Assembly: GCA_916720425.1 (NCBI GenBank) | Contig: CAKARD010000001.1 | Location: 1-62,036, forward strand | Source: an uncultured Kingella sp. | Lineage (GTDB): Bacteria; Pseudomonadota; Gammaproteobacteria; Burkholderiales; Neisseriaceae | Direction: 5' to 3' | DNA: 62,036 bases | Shown here: in pieces, positions 26,395-35,067 of the stretch | Layout of the letters: every line of letters starts with the position of its first letter | Position numbering within the stretch: position 1 is the stretch's first letter | Notes under the pieces: model-generated | Database searches by the model: none | The model's input: only the letters and a program-made list of their open reading frames with translations | Told to the model about the DNA's origin: nothing | Translations under genes and position numbers: made by a program

Positions 26395-26425
26395 AAATGC
26401 ACGTTGTTCAACACAACGTGCATTT
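26395..26425. terminator. Bidirectional terminator between the DUF465 gene and thiB
   Basis: A perfect 13-bp stem, AAATGCACGTTGT (26395-26407) and ACAACGTGCATTT (26413-26425), flanked by A and T tracts, so it serves both convergent genes. Confidence 0.85.
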
Positions 26426-26430
26426 CTTAT

Positions 26431-27435
26431 TTAGCGTAAAACCGTTTTTGTCCAACGTTCTATCCAAGTTTTTTGCTTACTATTAATTTGTTGTGCAGGC
26501 AATGTTTTCCCATCTTTGGGAACACTGGCATAAGCCATGGCGGCATTAGGGCGTGTATTCTTTACGGCAGGATAAACCCACATTGAAGTGAATACCGCTT
26601 CTTGCACATGAGAGCTTTGTAAATATTGTGCTAATTTCGCAGCCAGTTCAGGTTGTTTGGCATGATTGAGTACGGCTACACCTTCTATTTGAAGATAACT
26701 GCTACCGTTGAGGAATAAATTGCCCATATTAGGTGTGGTCAATTTTCCTTTACTATAAAATACTTCAGCGGCAGGACTACTGGCATAGCCTACCATAATT
26801 GGGCGTGTTCCACCATTTAGAGTAAACTCTGTGTAATAAGCTTCACTCCAACCCTTAGTAATTTTGACACCATTTTGACGCATTTTTTGCCACCAGTTAA
26901 ATGCACCTTCTTCCCCCATGGCGCGAATATTGGCAAACAAAAAACCTAGCGCGGGTGTAGAAGTGGCAGGGTTGGGGCTAACCAATAGATCTTTGTATTG
27001 TGGTTTGGTTAAATCTTCCAGAGTTTTAGGTAAAGGAATATTATGTTCGGCAAACCATTTTTTATCATAATTGAGAGTAATAAAACCATAATCTATGGCT
27101 AATGCATGTTGAATAGATACCGTAGTAGGGACACTTTTGGGTTGAGTTGTCGCCAAAATACCTGCTTGTTGTGCTTTGCTACTGGTATTATTATCTAAGC
27201 CATATACCAAATCAGCTAAGGGTGATTGTTTGGTTAAAATTAAGCGATTGAGCATTTCATTCCCATCACCCATTTTAATCACGACCACTTTGGCATCATT
27301 GGCTTGTTCAAACGGTTTTATGACCGATTCAGGTAAATCGTAACTATCATGGACGGCTAAGCGCACCTCAGTAACAGCTAAAGCTTGTGTAGAAATAAGA
27401 GTTAATATACTAATAAATAATGTTTTATTAAACAT
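26431..27435 (-). CDS. thiB: Thiamine ABC transporter substrate-binding protein
   Basis: Periplasmic thiamine/TPP-binding component. The 334-residue protein has a signal peptide (cleavage after ALA near 20), and family features such as TEVRLAVHDSYDLPES, DLVYGLDN and an aromatic-rich C-terminal half. The call is strengthened by the TPP riboswitch directly upstream. The start has AGGAG 7 nt before the ATG. The membrane and ATPase parts (thiP, thiQ) normally follow thiB; here the next gene is convergent, so they must be elsewhere or replaced. Confidence 0.9.
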   Translation of the reverse strand: MFNKTLFISILTLISTQALAVTEVRLAVHDSYDLPESVIKPFEQANDAKVVVIKMGDGNEMLNRLILTKQSPLADLVYGLDNNTSSKAQQAGILATTQPKSVPTTVSIQHALAIDYGFITLNYDKKWFAEHNIPLPKTLEDLTKPQYKDLLVSPNPATSTPALGFLFANIRAMGEEGAFNWWQKMRQNGVKITKGWSEAYYTEFTLNGGTRPIMVGYASSPAAEVFYSKGKLTTPNMGNLFLNGSSYLQIEGVAVLNHAKQPELAAKLAQYLQSSHVQEAVFTSMWVYPAVKNTRPNAAMAYASVPKDGKTLPAQQINSKQKTWIERWTKTVLR

Positions 27436-27450
27436 TTTTTTCTCCTAAAT

Positions 27451-27483
27451 AAAAAAGGTTGCATGAAATTATCAGGCAACCTT
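27451..27483 (-). terminator. Riboswitch expression-platform terminator
   Basis: A perfect 8-bp stem AAGGTTGC (27455-27462) with GCAACCTT (27476-27483) is followed on the minus strand by a run of six T. It lies between the TPP aptamer and thiB, the position expected for ligand-induced premature termination. Confidence 0.8.
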
Positions 27484-27567
27484 GTTCTCCGTTCCCTATG
27501 ACAGCATTATCTGTCAGGTTCAACGGGTATTTCTCAGCCGTATATTATATGTATACAGCACCCCGAC
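27484..27567 (-). promoter_or_regulatory. TPP riboswitch (THI element)
   Basis: Read on the minus strand, the segment contains all conserved blocks of the thiamine pyrophosphate aptamer in order: GGGGTGC (27564 down), GGCTGAGA, ATACCC, GAACCTGA, GATAATGC and AGGGAACGGAG. The P1 and downstream parts lead into an intrinsic terminator and then thiB. A -10 like TATAAT lies at 27586-27581, just upstream. High TPP should switch thiB off. Confidence 0.95.
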
Positions 27568-27743
27568 TTAATCTTTTTGTATTATATTAAAAAAGTCCCG
27601 CTCTTGCCAGAGGTGATTATTAATATGTTAAATTGAAATAGGATGATTTGGATTTTGATGGGAAAATAACGTGATACATAGATATTTTAATCTATTATAG
27701 ATGTGAAAAAATCCTACTCATAAAAAGTAGGATTTAATAAACT

Positions 27744-27818
27744 TGGTACGCCCAAGGGGAATCGAACCCCTGTTACCGCCGTGAAAGGGCGATGTCCTAA
27801 CCGCTAGACGATGGGCGC
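27744..27818 (-). tRNA. tRNA-Glu (UUC)
   Basis: Minus-strand cloverleaf with acceptor GCGCCCA paired to TGGGCGT, encoded CCA end, a D arm with GTCTAGCGGTTAGGAC, anticodon loop CTTTCAC (anticodon TTC) and GTTCGATT in the T arm. It is followed in the opposite reading order by tRNA-Arg only 7 bp away, so the pair is one transcript. Confidence 0.95.
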
Positions 27819-27825
27819 AAATTCT

Positions 27826-27902
27826 TGGCGCACCCGGAGCGATTCGAACGCCCGACCCTTTGGTTCGTAGCCAAATACTCTATCCAACTGAGCTACGGGT
27901 GC
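27826..27902 (-). tRNA. tRNA-Arg (ACG)
   Basis: Minus-strand cloverleaf with acceptor GCACCCG paired to CGGGTGC, encoded CCA, a D arm AGCTCAGTTGGATAGAG, anticodon loop CTACGAA (anticodon ACG, read as inosine after editing) and GTTCGAAT in the T arm. It is first in the tRNA-Arg/tRNA-Glu pair. The overlapping open frame at 27860-28216 is not a gene. Confidence 0.95.
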
Positions 27903-28014
27903 CATGCAATCAAGAAAGGTTGAATTATGCCAAATTGTTGCTATCTTGTAAAGAGATAAAAAGTATATTTTTTATTCTATATTTTAACTATTTGTTTTTT
28001 AAATATAAATATTT

Positions 28015-28956
28015 TTATACTACACGGTTTTTTATCATGCCAGCAACAAAACTTTGGATATTGTCTTCCAAAATACGCAGTAAATTGTTCACAGCTTGCA
28101 CACTGCCCCATGCCATATGTGGTGTTACAATCAGATTGGGTAAATGTGCCAATAATGGATTGCCTTCACGTGGTGGTTCGGTGCTTAAAACATCAAAGCC
28201 TGCACCACCTAGTTGACCATATTTTAAAGCGGCCAGTACGGCTTGTTCATCTGCCAGTCCTCCGCGCCCCATATTGAGCAAAATGGCGTTAGGTTTCATA
28301 CGCTTGAGTTCGGTTTCACCAATAAGATGATGGGTGTGTTCATTTAACGGACAGTTGAGTGAAATGACATCGGCGCGACTAATGGCTTCATCAAAGGCGA
28401 TATAACCTTCACGGATTAGGCTGGCGTGTTTGTGTTCACCCCAAATAACATTCATACCAAAGGCTTGTGCCAATTCGCCGACACGCTGCCCAATGTTGCC
28501 ACGCCCAAAAATAGCAAGGGTTTTGCCCGCAATATCATTGAGTGGTGCGCTCTGGTAACAAAAAATGGGTGATTTTTGCCACATTCCCGCGCCTACATCG
28601 CGCAGATAAGCGGGTAAATTGCGACTAAGTGCTAACAACATCATCATGGTATGTTCAGCCACGCTTTGGGTGCTGTATGCGGGAACATTACACACAACAA
28701 TTCCTGCTTGTTTAGCGGCAACAATGTCTACATTGTTATAACCTGTGGCAGGGATTGCAATCATTTTAAGTTGTGGATGGGCAGCAATATGTTCAGCGGT
28801 AATTAATGCTTTATTAGCAATGACAATATTGCATTGTGCCAAACGATCCATGGTTTGTTCTGGTGTGCTGGTGGGGTATTCGGTGTATTGATGGGTAAAG
28901 GAAAATTGTAAAGGGCGTGATTTTAGAGTGTCGCGATCTAGAAAAACAATATTCAT
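28015..28956 (-). CDS. hprA: D-2-hydroxyacid dehydrogenase (glycerate dehydrogenase type)
   Basis: An NAD(P)-dependent oxidoreductase of 313 aa, closest in style to hydroxypyruvate/glycerate dehydrogenases. The Rossmann motif GRGNIG is near residue 150; then NMGRGGLADE, the FDVLSTEPP segment and the catalytic histidine in TPHMAWGS. Substrate specificity within the family cannot be read from sequence, so the gene symbol is tentative. It ends 113 bp from the tRNA-Arg gene and starts 182 bp from the edd stop. Confidence 0.82.
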   Translation of the reverse strand: MNIVFLDRDTLKSRPLQFSFTHQYTEYPTSTPEQTMDRLAQCNIVIANKALITAEHIAAHPQLKMIAIPATGYNNVDIVAAKQAGIVVCNVPAYSTQSVAEHTMMMLLALSRNLPAYLRDVGAGMWQKSPIFCYQSAPLNDIAGKTLAIFGRGNIGQRVGELAQAFGMNVIWGEHKHASLIREGYIAFDEAISRADVISLNCPLNEHTHHLIGETELKRMKPNAILLNMGRGGLADEQAVLAALKYGQLGGAGFDVLSTEPPREGNPLLAHLPNLIVTPHMAWGSVQAVNNLLRILEDNIQSFVAGMIKNRVV

Positions 28957-29060
28957 GAGAATGACTTTTCACAAGTAATGAGAAAGTTAGATTGTAATCC
29001 TGTGTAATCAGATGGGCAAATGGTTTTAATGGTGCTGTTTTATAAAAAAATGAATATTCG

Positions 29061-29106
29061 TAGCGGATAAACAAAAATGAGTTTAGTATTTTTTGTTTGT
29101 CCGCTA
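29061..29106. repeat. Short Correia-like palindrome, possible terminator of edd
   Basis: Arms of 17 bp, TAGCGGATAAACAAAAA (29061-29077) and TTTTTGTTTGTCCGCTA (29090-29106), match at 16 positions. The ends TAGCGGA-AACAAAAA and CCGCTATA look like the two ends of a Correia repeat joined with almost no interior. It lies 31 bp after the edd stop and could terminate edd transcription. Confidence 0.5.
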
Positions 29107-29137
29107 TAAAATATGGTTTTGTGATTAATAAGTTAGA

Positions 29138-30967
29138 TTAGGAAAAATCACCGCCAAAACTCATTGCGCCCGTTTCAGCACTGCTAGATAAGCTACGGAA
29201 TCCAGCAAACAGTTCACGACCAATACCATGTGTATGTTGGCTTAAATCAGGTTGAGGAATTTCACGTGCATTCCATTCAGCTTCGTTGACTAAAACATTT
29301 AACTCACCAGTTTCTGCGTTAAAGCGAATTAAATCACCTGTGCGGATTTTGCCAATATTGCCGCCCAATAATGCTTCAGGCGACATATGAATTGATGCTG
29401 GCACTTTGCCTGATGCGCCAGACATACGACCGTCCGTAACCAATGCCACTTTAAAACCACGGTCTTGTAAAATGCCTAAAGGTGGTGTCAATTTGTGCAA
29501 TTCGGGCATACCCATTGCGCGTGGTCCTTGGAAACGCACTACGCAAACAAAATCGCGTTCCAACTCACCACGTTTAAATGCGTCCAAGACTTCTTTTTGG
29601 TCATTGAATACAATCGCAGGCGCTTCAATCACACGATGCTCTGGTTTTACCGCAGAGATTTTAATCACACCACGACCAATATTACCCTTCATTAAACGCA
29701 AACCGCCATCAGGTGAGAATGGATTATCGTATTTACGTAAAATATCTTCGTTGCGACTTTCTTTTTCTGCTTCACGCCATTGCAGTTGACCGTCAATTAG
29801 GAAAGGTTCTTTGGTATAAGCTTCCATACCATGACCCACAACGGTATCCACGTCATCATGTAATAAACCAGCATTGCGTAATTCACGAATCACAAATGGC
29901 AAACCGCCTGCCGCGGCAAAGTGGTTTACGTCTGCCTTACCATTTGGATACACGCGAATTAACAATGGAATAATTGATGAGATTTCATCAAAATCGTCCC
30001 AAGTTAAAATAACACCAGCTGCACGCGCCATAGCAACTAAGTGCATGGTATGGTTAGTTGAACCGCCCGTTGCCATCAGACCAATCAAAGCATTAATAAA
30101 CGATTTTTCAGTCAACATTTCACCAATCGGTTTAATGGTTTGGTTTTTAATGCTCTCAACCAGATGCGCAGCTGCATAACGGGTTAGTGCCTCACGCATT
30201 GGTGTGTATGGATTGAAAAACGCTGCCGCAGGTAAATGCAAACCCATAAATTCCATCATCATTTGGTTTGAATTAGCCGTACCATAGAATGTACATGTAC
30301 CAGGGCTGTGATATGAACCCATTTCACTTTTTAATAATTCATCACGACCCACTTTGCCTTCTGCAAACAATTGACGTGTTTTTGATTTTTCATCATTTGA
30401 GAGACCGCTTGCCATGGGACCCGCTGGAGTAAAAATCCCTGGAATATGACCGCATGATAATGCACCAATTACCAAACCCGGCACGATTTTGTCGCATACG
30501 CCAAAAAATAATGCGCCATCAAACATTTGGTGAGATAAACCGACCGCTGTACTCATCGCAATCACATCACGCGAAAATAAAGACAATTCCATGCCTTCAT
30601 ACCCTTGTGTAATGCCATCACACATTGCAGGTGTACCGCCTGCCACTTGTGCCGTTGCGCCATGTTTTTGTGCTTCTTCTTTAATCCAATTGGGAAATTG
30701 AGCAAACGGTTGATGCGCCGAAACCATATCGTTATAAGCCGTAATCATGCCCAAGTTTGGCACTTCATGTTTGAGCATTTCAATCTTGATACTTTTGGGC
30801 ATAGATGCGTAACCATGCGCTAAGTTAGAACAACCCAATTGGTCGCGTTCTACACGTCCTTGCTGTTTGTGTGCATGAATACGTTTTAAATAAGCTTCGC
30901 GCGTAGGGCGACTACGTTCAATAATACGCTCGGTAATGGCAATGAGTTTAGGATGTAAAGTGGGCAT
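29138..30967 (-). CDS. edd: 6-phosphogluconate dehydratase
   Basis: Entner-Doudoroff enzyme: it dehydrates 6-phosphogluconate to KDPG, using a [4Fe-4S] cluster. The 609-residue protein belongs to the IlvD/Edd family and shows VAGGTPAMCDGITQGYEGME with the first cluster cysteine, MATGGSTNHTMHL, and TDGRMSGASGKVPASIH. Length is normal. It is divergent from zwf across a 367-bp spacer, so the two upper-pathway genes may be coordinately controlled. eda, pgl and hexR are not in the window. Confidence 0.96.
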   Translation of the reverse strand: MPTLHPKLIAITERIIERSRPTREAYLKRIHAHKQQGRVERDQLGCSNLAHGYASMPKSIKIEMLKHEVPNLGMITAYNDMVSAHQPFAQFPNWIKEEAQKHGATAQVAGGTPAMCDGITQGYEGMELSLFSRDVIAMSTAVGLSHQMFDGALFFGVCDKIVPGLVIGALSCGHIPGIFTPAGPMASGLSNDEKSKTRQLFAEGKVGRDELLKSEMGSYHSPGTCTFYGTANSNQMMMEFMGLHLPAAAFFNPYTPMREALTRYAAAHLVESIKNQTIKPIGEMLTEKSFINALIGLMATGGSTNHTMHLVAMARAAGVILTWDDFDEISSIIPLLIRVYPNGKADVNHFAAAGGLPFVIRELRNAGLLHDDVDTVVGHGMEAYTKEPFLIDGQLQWREAEKESRNEDILRKYDNPFSPDGGLRLMKGNIGRGVIKISAVKPEHRVIEAPAIVFNDQKEVLDAFKRGELERDFVCVVRFQGPRAMGMPELHKLTPPLGILQDRGFKVALVTDGRMSGASGKVPASIHMSPEALLGGNIGKIRTGDLIRFNAETGELNVLVNEAEWNAREIPQPDLSQHTHGIGRELFAGFRSLSSSAETGAMSFGGDFS

Positions 30968-31042
30968 GCTGTTTTCCTTATAAAATGGATTGTATTTGGG
31001 ATAAATGGCTACAAACTGTTTAAGACCCCCCCATTGATATCA

Positions 31043-31061
31043 TTTGTAGCATAGTTACAAA
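31043..31061. promoter_or_regulatory. Palindrome between edd and zwf, HexR-site candidate
   Basis: TTTGTA (31043-31048), 7 bp, TACAAA (31056-31061): a clean dyad in the divergent spacer, about 80 bp upstream of edd. The TTGT...ACAA form is similar to HexR operators known from pseudomonads, which control the same genes. A run of seven C lies beside it (31026-31032). No hexR gene is visible here, so the link is inference. Confidence 0.35.
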
Positions 31062-31334
31062 TTAGTCGTGATTCTAGATGTTGAGATAAAGTATAAAATA
31101 TGGTTTTGTTTTGGTGATATTATACCGCTAAAATTATGATAAATATTGTATTATTTTTTAATTTACACAGTTTAAAACTTGGTGTAGCAGGGTGCTATTT
31201 GTAGTATTATTTCATAATCTAAATAGAGGTGGTATGTTGTTACATTTTATGCTGAATCAATCCAATGAGAATAAAATTTGTCAGGCTAAGACAAACGGTT
31301 TATTGTTTCATTTTTTTATCAAAGGATGGCCCTT

Positions 31335-32774
31335 ATGTCTTCTTTAAATAATTTTGATATGATTTTATTTGGCGCAACGGGTGATTTGGCAATGCGTAAG
31401 TTGTTACCTTGTTTGTATCAAGCGCATGCCGAAGGTTTATTACACCCTGAAGGCCGCATTTTAGGTGTCAGTCGTAGCCAACTAGATAGAGGGAGTTTTT
31501 TAACTAAAGTGCAAAATGATAGCAAAATTCATATTAAACATAATTTTAGTGAGGATTTATGGCAATCATTTATTGCACGAATTGATTATTTGTCTGTAGA
31601 CGTTACGCGTGCCAGCGATTTTGTGCGTTTGAGTGAAGTGGTTCAGGCACGTACCCAAACCGATAATGTGGTGATTTATCTGTCTACTGCACCTAAGTTT
31701 TTTGCACTTGCTTGTGAAAACTTGGCTAATGTTGGTTTGAATGGTGCCAATGTGCGTATTGTTTTAGAAAAACCATTGGGAACAGATTTGGTTTCTTCTC
31801 AACAAATTAATACTGATGTGGCACGCTTTTTTAAAGAAAATCAAATCTATCGTATCGATCATTATTTGGGTAAAGAAAGCTTACAAAATCTATTGCCTTT
31901 ACGTTTTGGTAATGTGTTTTTTGAGCAAGTATGGAATAAGGATTTTGTGCAGTCGGTGCAAATTACGGTTGCTGAACAGTTGGGGGTGGAAGAGCGTGGT
32001 GAGTTTTATGATGTTACAGGTGCATTGCGCGATATGATGCAAAACCACATCATTCAAATGCTGTGTTTTGTTGCTATGGAACAGCCCAAATCATTAAATG
32101 CGGATGATGTGCGTGATGAAAAACTAAAAGTTGTTGCCGCATTAAAACCCATGACCTCTGCCGATGTAGATAAAAACGTGATTCGTGCGCAATACACGGC
32201 TACTGCCACGCAAAAAGGTTATTTGCAAGAATACAATATTCCTGCCGACAGTCGTACCGAAACCTATGTTGCTATTCGAGCCGAAATCAATACGCCGCGT
32301 TGGGAAGGTGTGCCATTTTATTTGCGCACAGGAAAACGCTTGGCAGCTCGTACTGCAGAAATTGTCATTAACTTTAAAGAACAAGAAAAAGGCTTGTTTG
32401 GCAACAACGCCAATCGCTTGGTTATTTCATTGCAGCCTGACGAAACCATTAAAACCAAGTTGTTTGTAAAAAAAGTGGGCAGTAATTTAGCGGTAATACC
32501 TACAGAAATGGTGTTAGACATGGGACAGGTGGAAACCACACGCCGTGCTGAGGCTTATGAATTGCTGTTGCGTGAAGTGATTGATGGACATTTAGGTTTA
32601 TTTAACCGTCGTGATGAATTGGAAAAAGCGTGGGAATGGGTGATGCCAATTTTGGACAACTGGGCGGTTTCATCTGTGGCACCACGTACTTATCCTGCCT
32701 CTAGCTGGGGGCCTGAAGAGGCACGCGCATTATTGGCACGTGATGGCAATGTGTGGTTGGAAGAGCAGAATTAA
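31335..32774 (+). CDS. zwf: Glucose-6-phosphate 1-dehydrogenase
   Basis: Oxidises glucose-6-phosphate to 6-phosphogluconolactone with NADP, feeding both the pentose phosphate and Entner-Doudoroff routes. The active-site motif RIDHYLGKE is near residue 173, after an N-terminal nucleotide-binding FGATGDLAMRKL. The start at 31335 is chosen because AGGA lies 8 nt upstream; the ATG at 31326 sits on that site. At 479 aa it is of normal length. It ends at a bidirectional terminator. Confidence 0.95.
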   Translation: MSSLNNFDMILFGATGDLAMRKLLPCLYQAHAEGLLHPEGRILGVSRSQLDRGSFLTKVQNDSKIHIKHNFSEDLWQSFIARIDYLSVDVTRASDFVRLSEVVQARTQTDNVVIYLSTAPKFFALACENLANVGLNGANVRIVLEKPLGTDLVSSQQINTDVARFFKENQIYRIDHYLGKESLQNLLPLRFGNVFFEQVWNKDFVQSVQITVAEQLGVEERGEFYDVTGALRDMMQNHIIQMLCFVAMEQPKSLNADDVRDEKLKVVAALKPMTSADVDKNVIRAQYTATATQKGYLQEYNIPADSRTETYVAIRAEINTPRWEGVPFYLRTGKRLAARTAEIVINFKEQEKGLFGNNANRLVISLQPDETIKTKLFVKKVGSNLAVIPTEMVLDMGQVETTRRAEAYELLLREVIDGHLGLFNRRDELEKAWEWVMPILDNWAVSSVAPRTYPASSWGPEEARALLARDGNVWLEEQN

Positions 32775-32795
32775 AGCTTATATTTAGATTAAATT

Positions 32796-32836
32796 AAAAC
32801 CAGTAGTACTATTTTGTTTAGTCTACTGGTTTTTTA
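32796..32836. terminator. Bidirectional terminator after zwf
   Basis: A perfect 11-bp stem, AAAACCAGTAG (32796-32806) and CTACTGGTTTT (32823-32833), followed by T. It ends the convergent zwf and DUF2818 genes. The arms are nearly those of the terminator at 5674. Confidence 0.85.
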
Positions 32837-32837
32837 T

Positions 32838-33137
32838 TTATTCCTGATTGCGTCCTTGCCAAAAATATCGCCAGACAAAAGCAGGGAATGCCGCTACGCA
32901 ATATAAGCAAATGACGACTACAAAAAATTCCCAGCCTTGACTGTGTACTATGCCTGTACGTTTTTCTAAGATATAGGATAAACCTGCGACAATGATAAAG
33001 CCCACCAGCATTTCCACAATATGTTGCATGAATTTCTTATGTTGTACAGGAAAAATGCCCCATGCGCGCGTGGTTAAAAAAGGTAAATTAGCAAACAGTA
33101 ACGCTAAAATTAGCAAGGTGTACATAGGAGCAGTCAT
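32838..33137 (-). CDS. DUF2818-family small membrane protein
   Basis: A 99-residue protein with three hydrophobic segments. It fits DUF2818, found mainly in beta-proteobacteria, often after the nuo operon; no nuo gene is beside it here. The N-terminus MTAPMYTLLILALLFANLPF leaves two possible starts (33137 or 33125) and neither has a strong ribosome-binding site. Function unknown. Confidence 0.75.
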   Translation of the reverse strand: MTAPMYTLLILALLFANLPFLTTRAWGIFPVQHKKFMQHIVEMLVGFIIVAGLSYILEKRTGIVHSQGWEFFVVVICLYCVAAFPAFVWRYFWQGRNQE

Positions 33138-33220
33138 AAGAAACCAGAAACTTTCTTTATAAAAGAATATTGTAGCAGATTTTTGTTATAATCATGTCCC
33201 TTCATTTTTAAAGGTATTTT

Positions 33221-33691
33221 ATGCGCACACAACAGGAACTGGCAGACATTACTTTGCTGGGCAATCAAGGCACGCAATATCCCAGTCATTATGCACCTGA
33301 TATTTTGGAAGCATTTGATAACAAACATCCAGGTAACGATTATTTTGTCAAATTTATTTGTCCTGAATTTACTAGTTTATGTCCGATTACAGGTCAACCT
33401 GATTTTGCTACGATTATTATTCGCTATATTCCAAATATTAAAATGGTAGAAAGCAAATCATTAAAGTTATATTTGTTTAGCTTTCGTAATCATGGTGATT
33501 TTCATGAAGATTGCGTTAACATTATTATGAAAGATCTGATTCAACTGATGAATCCAAAATATATTGAAGTCTTGGGTGAGTTTACACCAAGAGGTGGCAT
33601 TGCTATTCACCCTTTTGCCAATTATGGTCAAATAGGCACACCGTTTGAAAACTTGGCGCAAAAGCGTTTGTTTGAACACGATATACTCTAA
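33221..33691 (+). CDS. queF: NADPH-dependent 7-cyano-7-deazaguanine reductase QueF
   Basis: Reduces preQ0 to preQ1 in queuosine synthesis. This is the short, single-domain type (156 aa). The catalytic cysteine is in FTSLCPITGQPDFATI, followed by the substrate-binding ESKSLKLYLFSFRNHGDFHE motif. A TATAAT -10 lies at 33187-33192, giving a short leader. The next gene, yhhQ, encodes a queuosine-precursor transporter, which supports the assignment; queC, queD and queE are not here. Confidence 0.95.
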   Translation: MRTQQELADITLLGNQGTQYPSHYAPDILEAFDNKHPGNDYFVKFICPEFTSLCPITGQPDFATIIIRYIPNIKMVESKSLKLYLFSFRNHGDFHEDCVNIIMKDLIQLMNPKYIEVLGEFTPRGGIAIHPFANYGQIGTPFENLAQKRLFEHDIL

Positions 33692-33742
33692 ATTTACGCG
33701 GTTCGCAATCCTCCCGCAATAACAAAACTAAGGAATTTTGAG

Positions 33743-34420
33743 ATGGACTTTCTATTTTCTCATACTCAACGGCGTAATGCTTTGGTTTGGCTGATATTAT
33801 TTCATATTACTGTGATTGCATCTAGTAATTATTTGGTACAATTTCCCTTTACGATAACTTTGCCTAATGGCTTTGATGTGCATTCAACTTGGGGTGCATT
33901 AACTTTTCCGTTTATTTTTTTGGCAACAGATTTAACTGTGCGTATTTTTGGGCAATCTTTGGCACGAAAAATTATTTTTTGTGTGATGTTACCAGCATTG
34001 TTCTTATCCTATGCGTTATCGGTCTTGTTTGAACAAGGCACGTGGACAAGTTGGAAGGCGTTAACCAGCTTGAATATGTTTGTATTTCGTATTGCATTGG
34101 CAAGTTTTGCAGCATATGTATTTGGGCAAATAATGGATATTTTCGTATTCAATAAACTGCGTCAACTCAAATCGTGGTGGATTGCACCCACGTGTGCTAT
34201 GTTTATTGGTAATGCTTTGGATACGTTGATATTTTTTGCTATTGCGTTTTATGCGAGTAGTGATGCATTTATGGCAGCCAATTGGCAACATATTGCTTTG
34301 GTTGATTATGCATTTAAACTTTTGATTTGTTTGCTATTATTTGTTCCGGCATATGGTGTGTTATTGCGTTATTTATTACGCATATTATTATCACGTGGCT
34401 TGGCCATACAAGCAATTTAA
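33743..34420 (+). CDS. yhhQ: Queuosine precursor transporter YhhQ
   Basis: Inner-membrane protein of the vitamin-uptake-like superfamily; YhhQ imports preQ0/preQ1 in Escherichia coli. The 225-residue protein has about six helices and conserved polar motifs FIFLATDLTVRIFGQ and FIGNALDTLIFFAIAF. It lies 51 bp after queF on the same strand, so salvage of preQ0 and its reduction by QueF probably work together. Confidence 0.88.
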   Translation: MDFLFSHTQRRNALVWLILFHITVIASSNYLVQFPFTITLPNGFDVHSTWGALTFPFIFLATDLTVRIFGQSLARKIIFCVMLPALFLSYALSVLFEQGTWTSWKALTSLNMFVFRIALASFAAYVFGQIMDIFVFNKLRQLKSWWIAPTCAMFIGNALDTLIFFAIAFYASSDAFMAANWQHIALVDYAFKLLICLLLFVPAYGVLLRYLLRILLSRGLAIQAI

Positions 34421-34470
34421 TCATAAAAAACGCCTGTTCTTTTATAATTAAGAGCAGGCGTTAAGTAAGA

Positions 34471-34902
34471 TTATGAACAGAATTTAGCAATATCTGCTTC
34501 GTATTTGGGTAACAGATCTGCTTTATTGCGGGCGTTGGTTTTTTCTACCATGTCTTTATTCATTTGTGCCACTTTGCAGTTTTCGGCTTTGGTTTCTTGT
34601 GCCAATTTGGCTGCTGCTTCTTCATTTTTCTTATTTTCTTCCATAATACGATTATTCAGCTGCGCTTGTTGCTCTGCCAAAGACAAGGGTTTGGCATCAA
34701 TTTGGGCATCATTTTGTTGAATCGTGGAGCCTGTTTTGGCACTGATTACTTTACAACGTCCCACTTGCATACGTGCAGGTACATCTGAATAGACACCTTG
34801 GCCACATTCATAATAAGTATTGCTAGAATTCGTATCTGCATTGGTGGTAAAAGGGAGGGCTAATAGTAATGCCACAGCGATGATACTGCTTTTTTTCATC
34901 AT
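34471..34902 (-). CDS. Small periplasmic DUF4124-like protein
   Basis: From the chosen start (AGGA 7-8 nt upstream; the frame itself runs on to 34965) the protein is 143 aa. A signal peptide ends near TNADT; the mature part begins with a short region containing YYECGQGVYSDVPARMQVGRCKV, similar to the DUF4124 type, followed by a long charged helix rich in Glu, Ala and Lys and four cysteines in all. Function unknown; its neighbours give no hint. A duplicated ATG (34902 and 34899) makes the exact start uncertain by one codon. Confidence 0.65.
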   Translation of the reverse strand: MMKKSSIIAVALLLALPFTTNADTNSSNTYYECGQGVYSDVPARMQVGRCKVISAKTGSTIQQNDAQIDAKPLSLAEQQAQLNNRIMEENKKNEEAAAKLAQETKAENCKVAQMNKDMVEKTNARNKADLLPKYEADIAKFCS

Positions 34903-35067
34903 AATATTTTCCTTGTAAATTTTGAGTTCAAAAACTTGATCGTCATTATATTGTGGATTAAGCACTCTGTCATGAGTAACGGTTTTTGTTCACTTAAAAA
35001 AGTAAAATATGTTACAATACTGTGCATTTAACCAAAATTTAAATCCAACAAAAAAGGTAAATGCACC

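Noticed and set aside
26061..26423. N-terminal extension of the DUF4424 frame
   Set aside because: The extra 121 codons are antisense to the DUF465 gene and precede a clear signal peptide with its own ribosome-binding site.
27860..28216. Open frame over tRNA-Arg and the hprA 3' end
   Set aside because: It covers a clear tRNA and is antisense to hprA.
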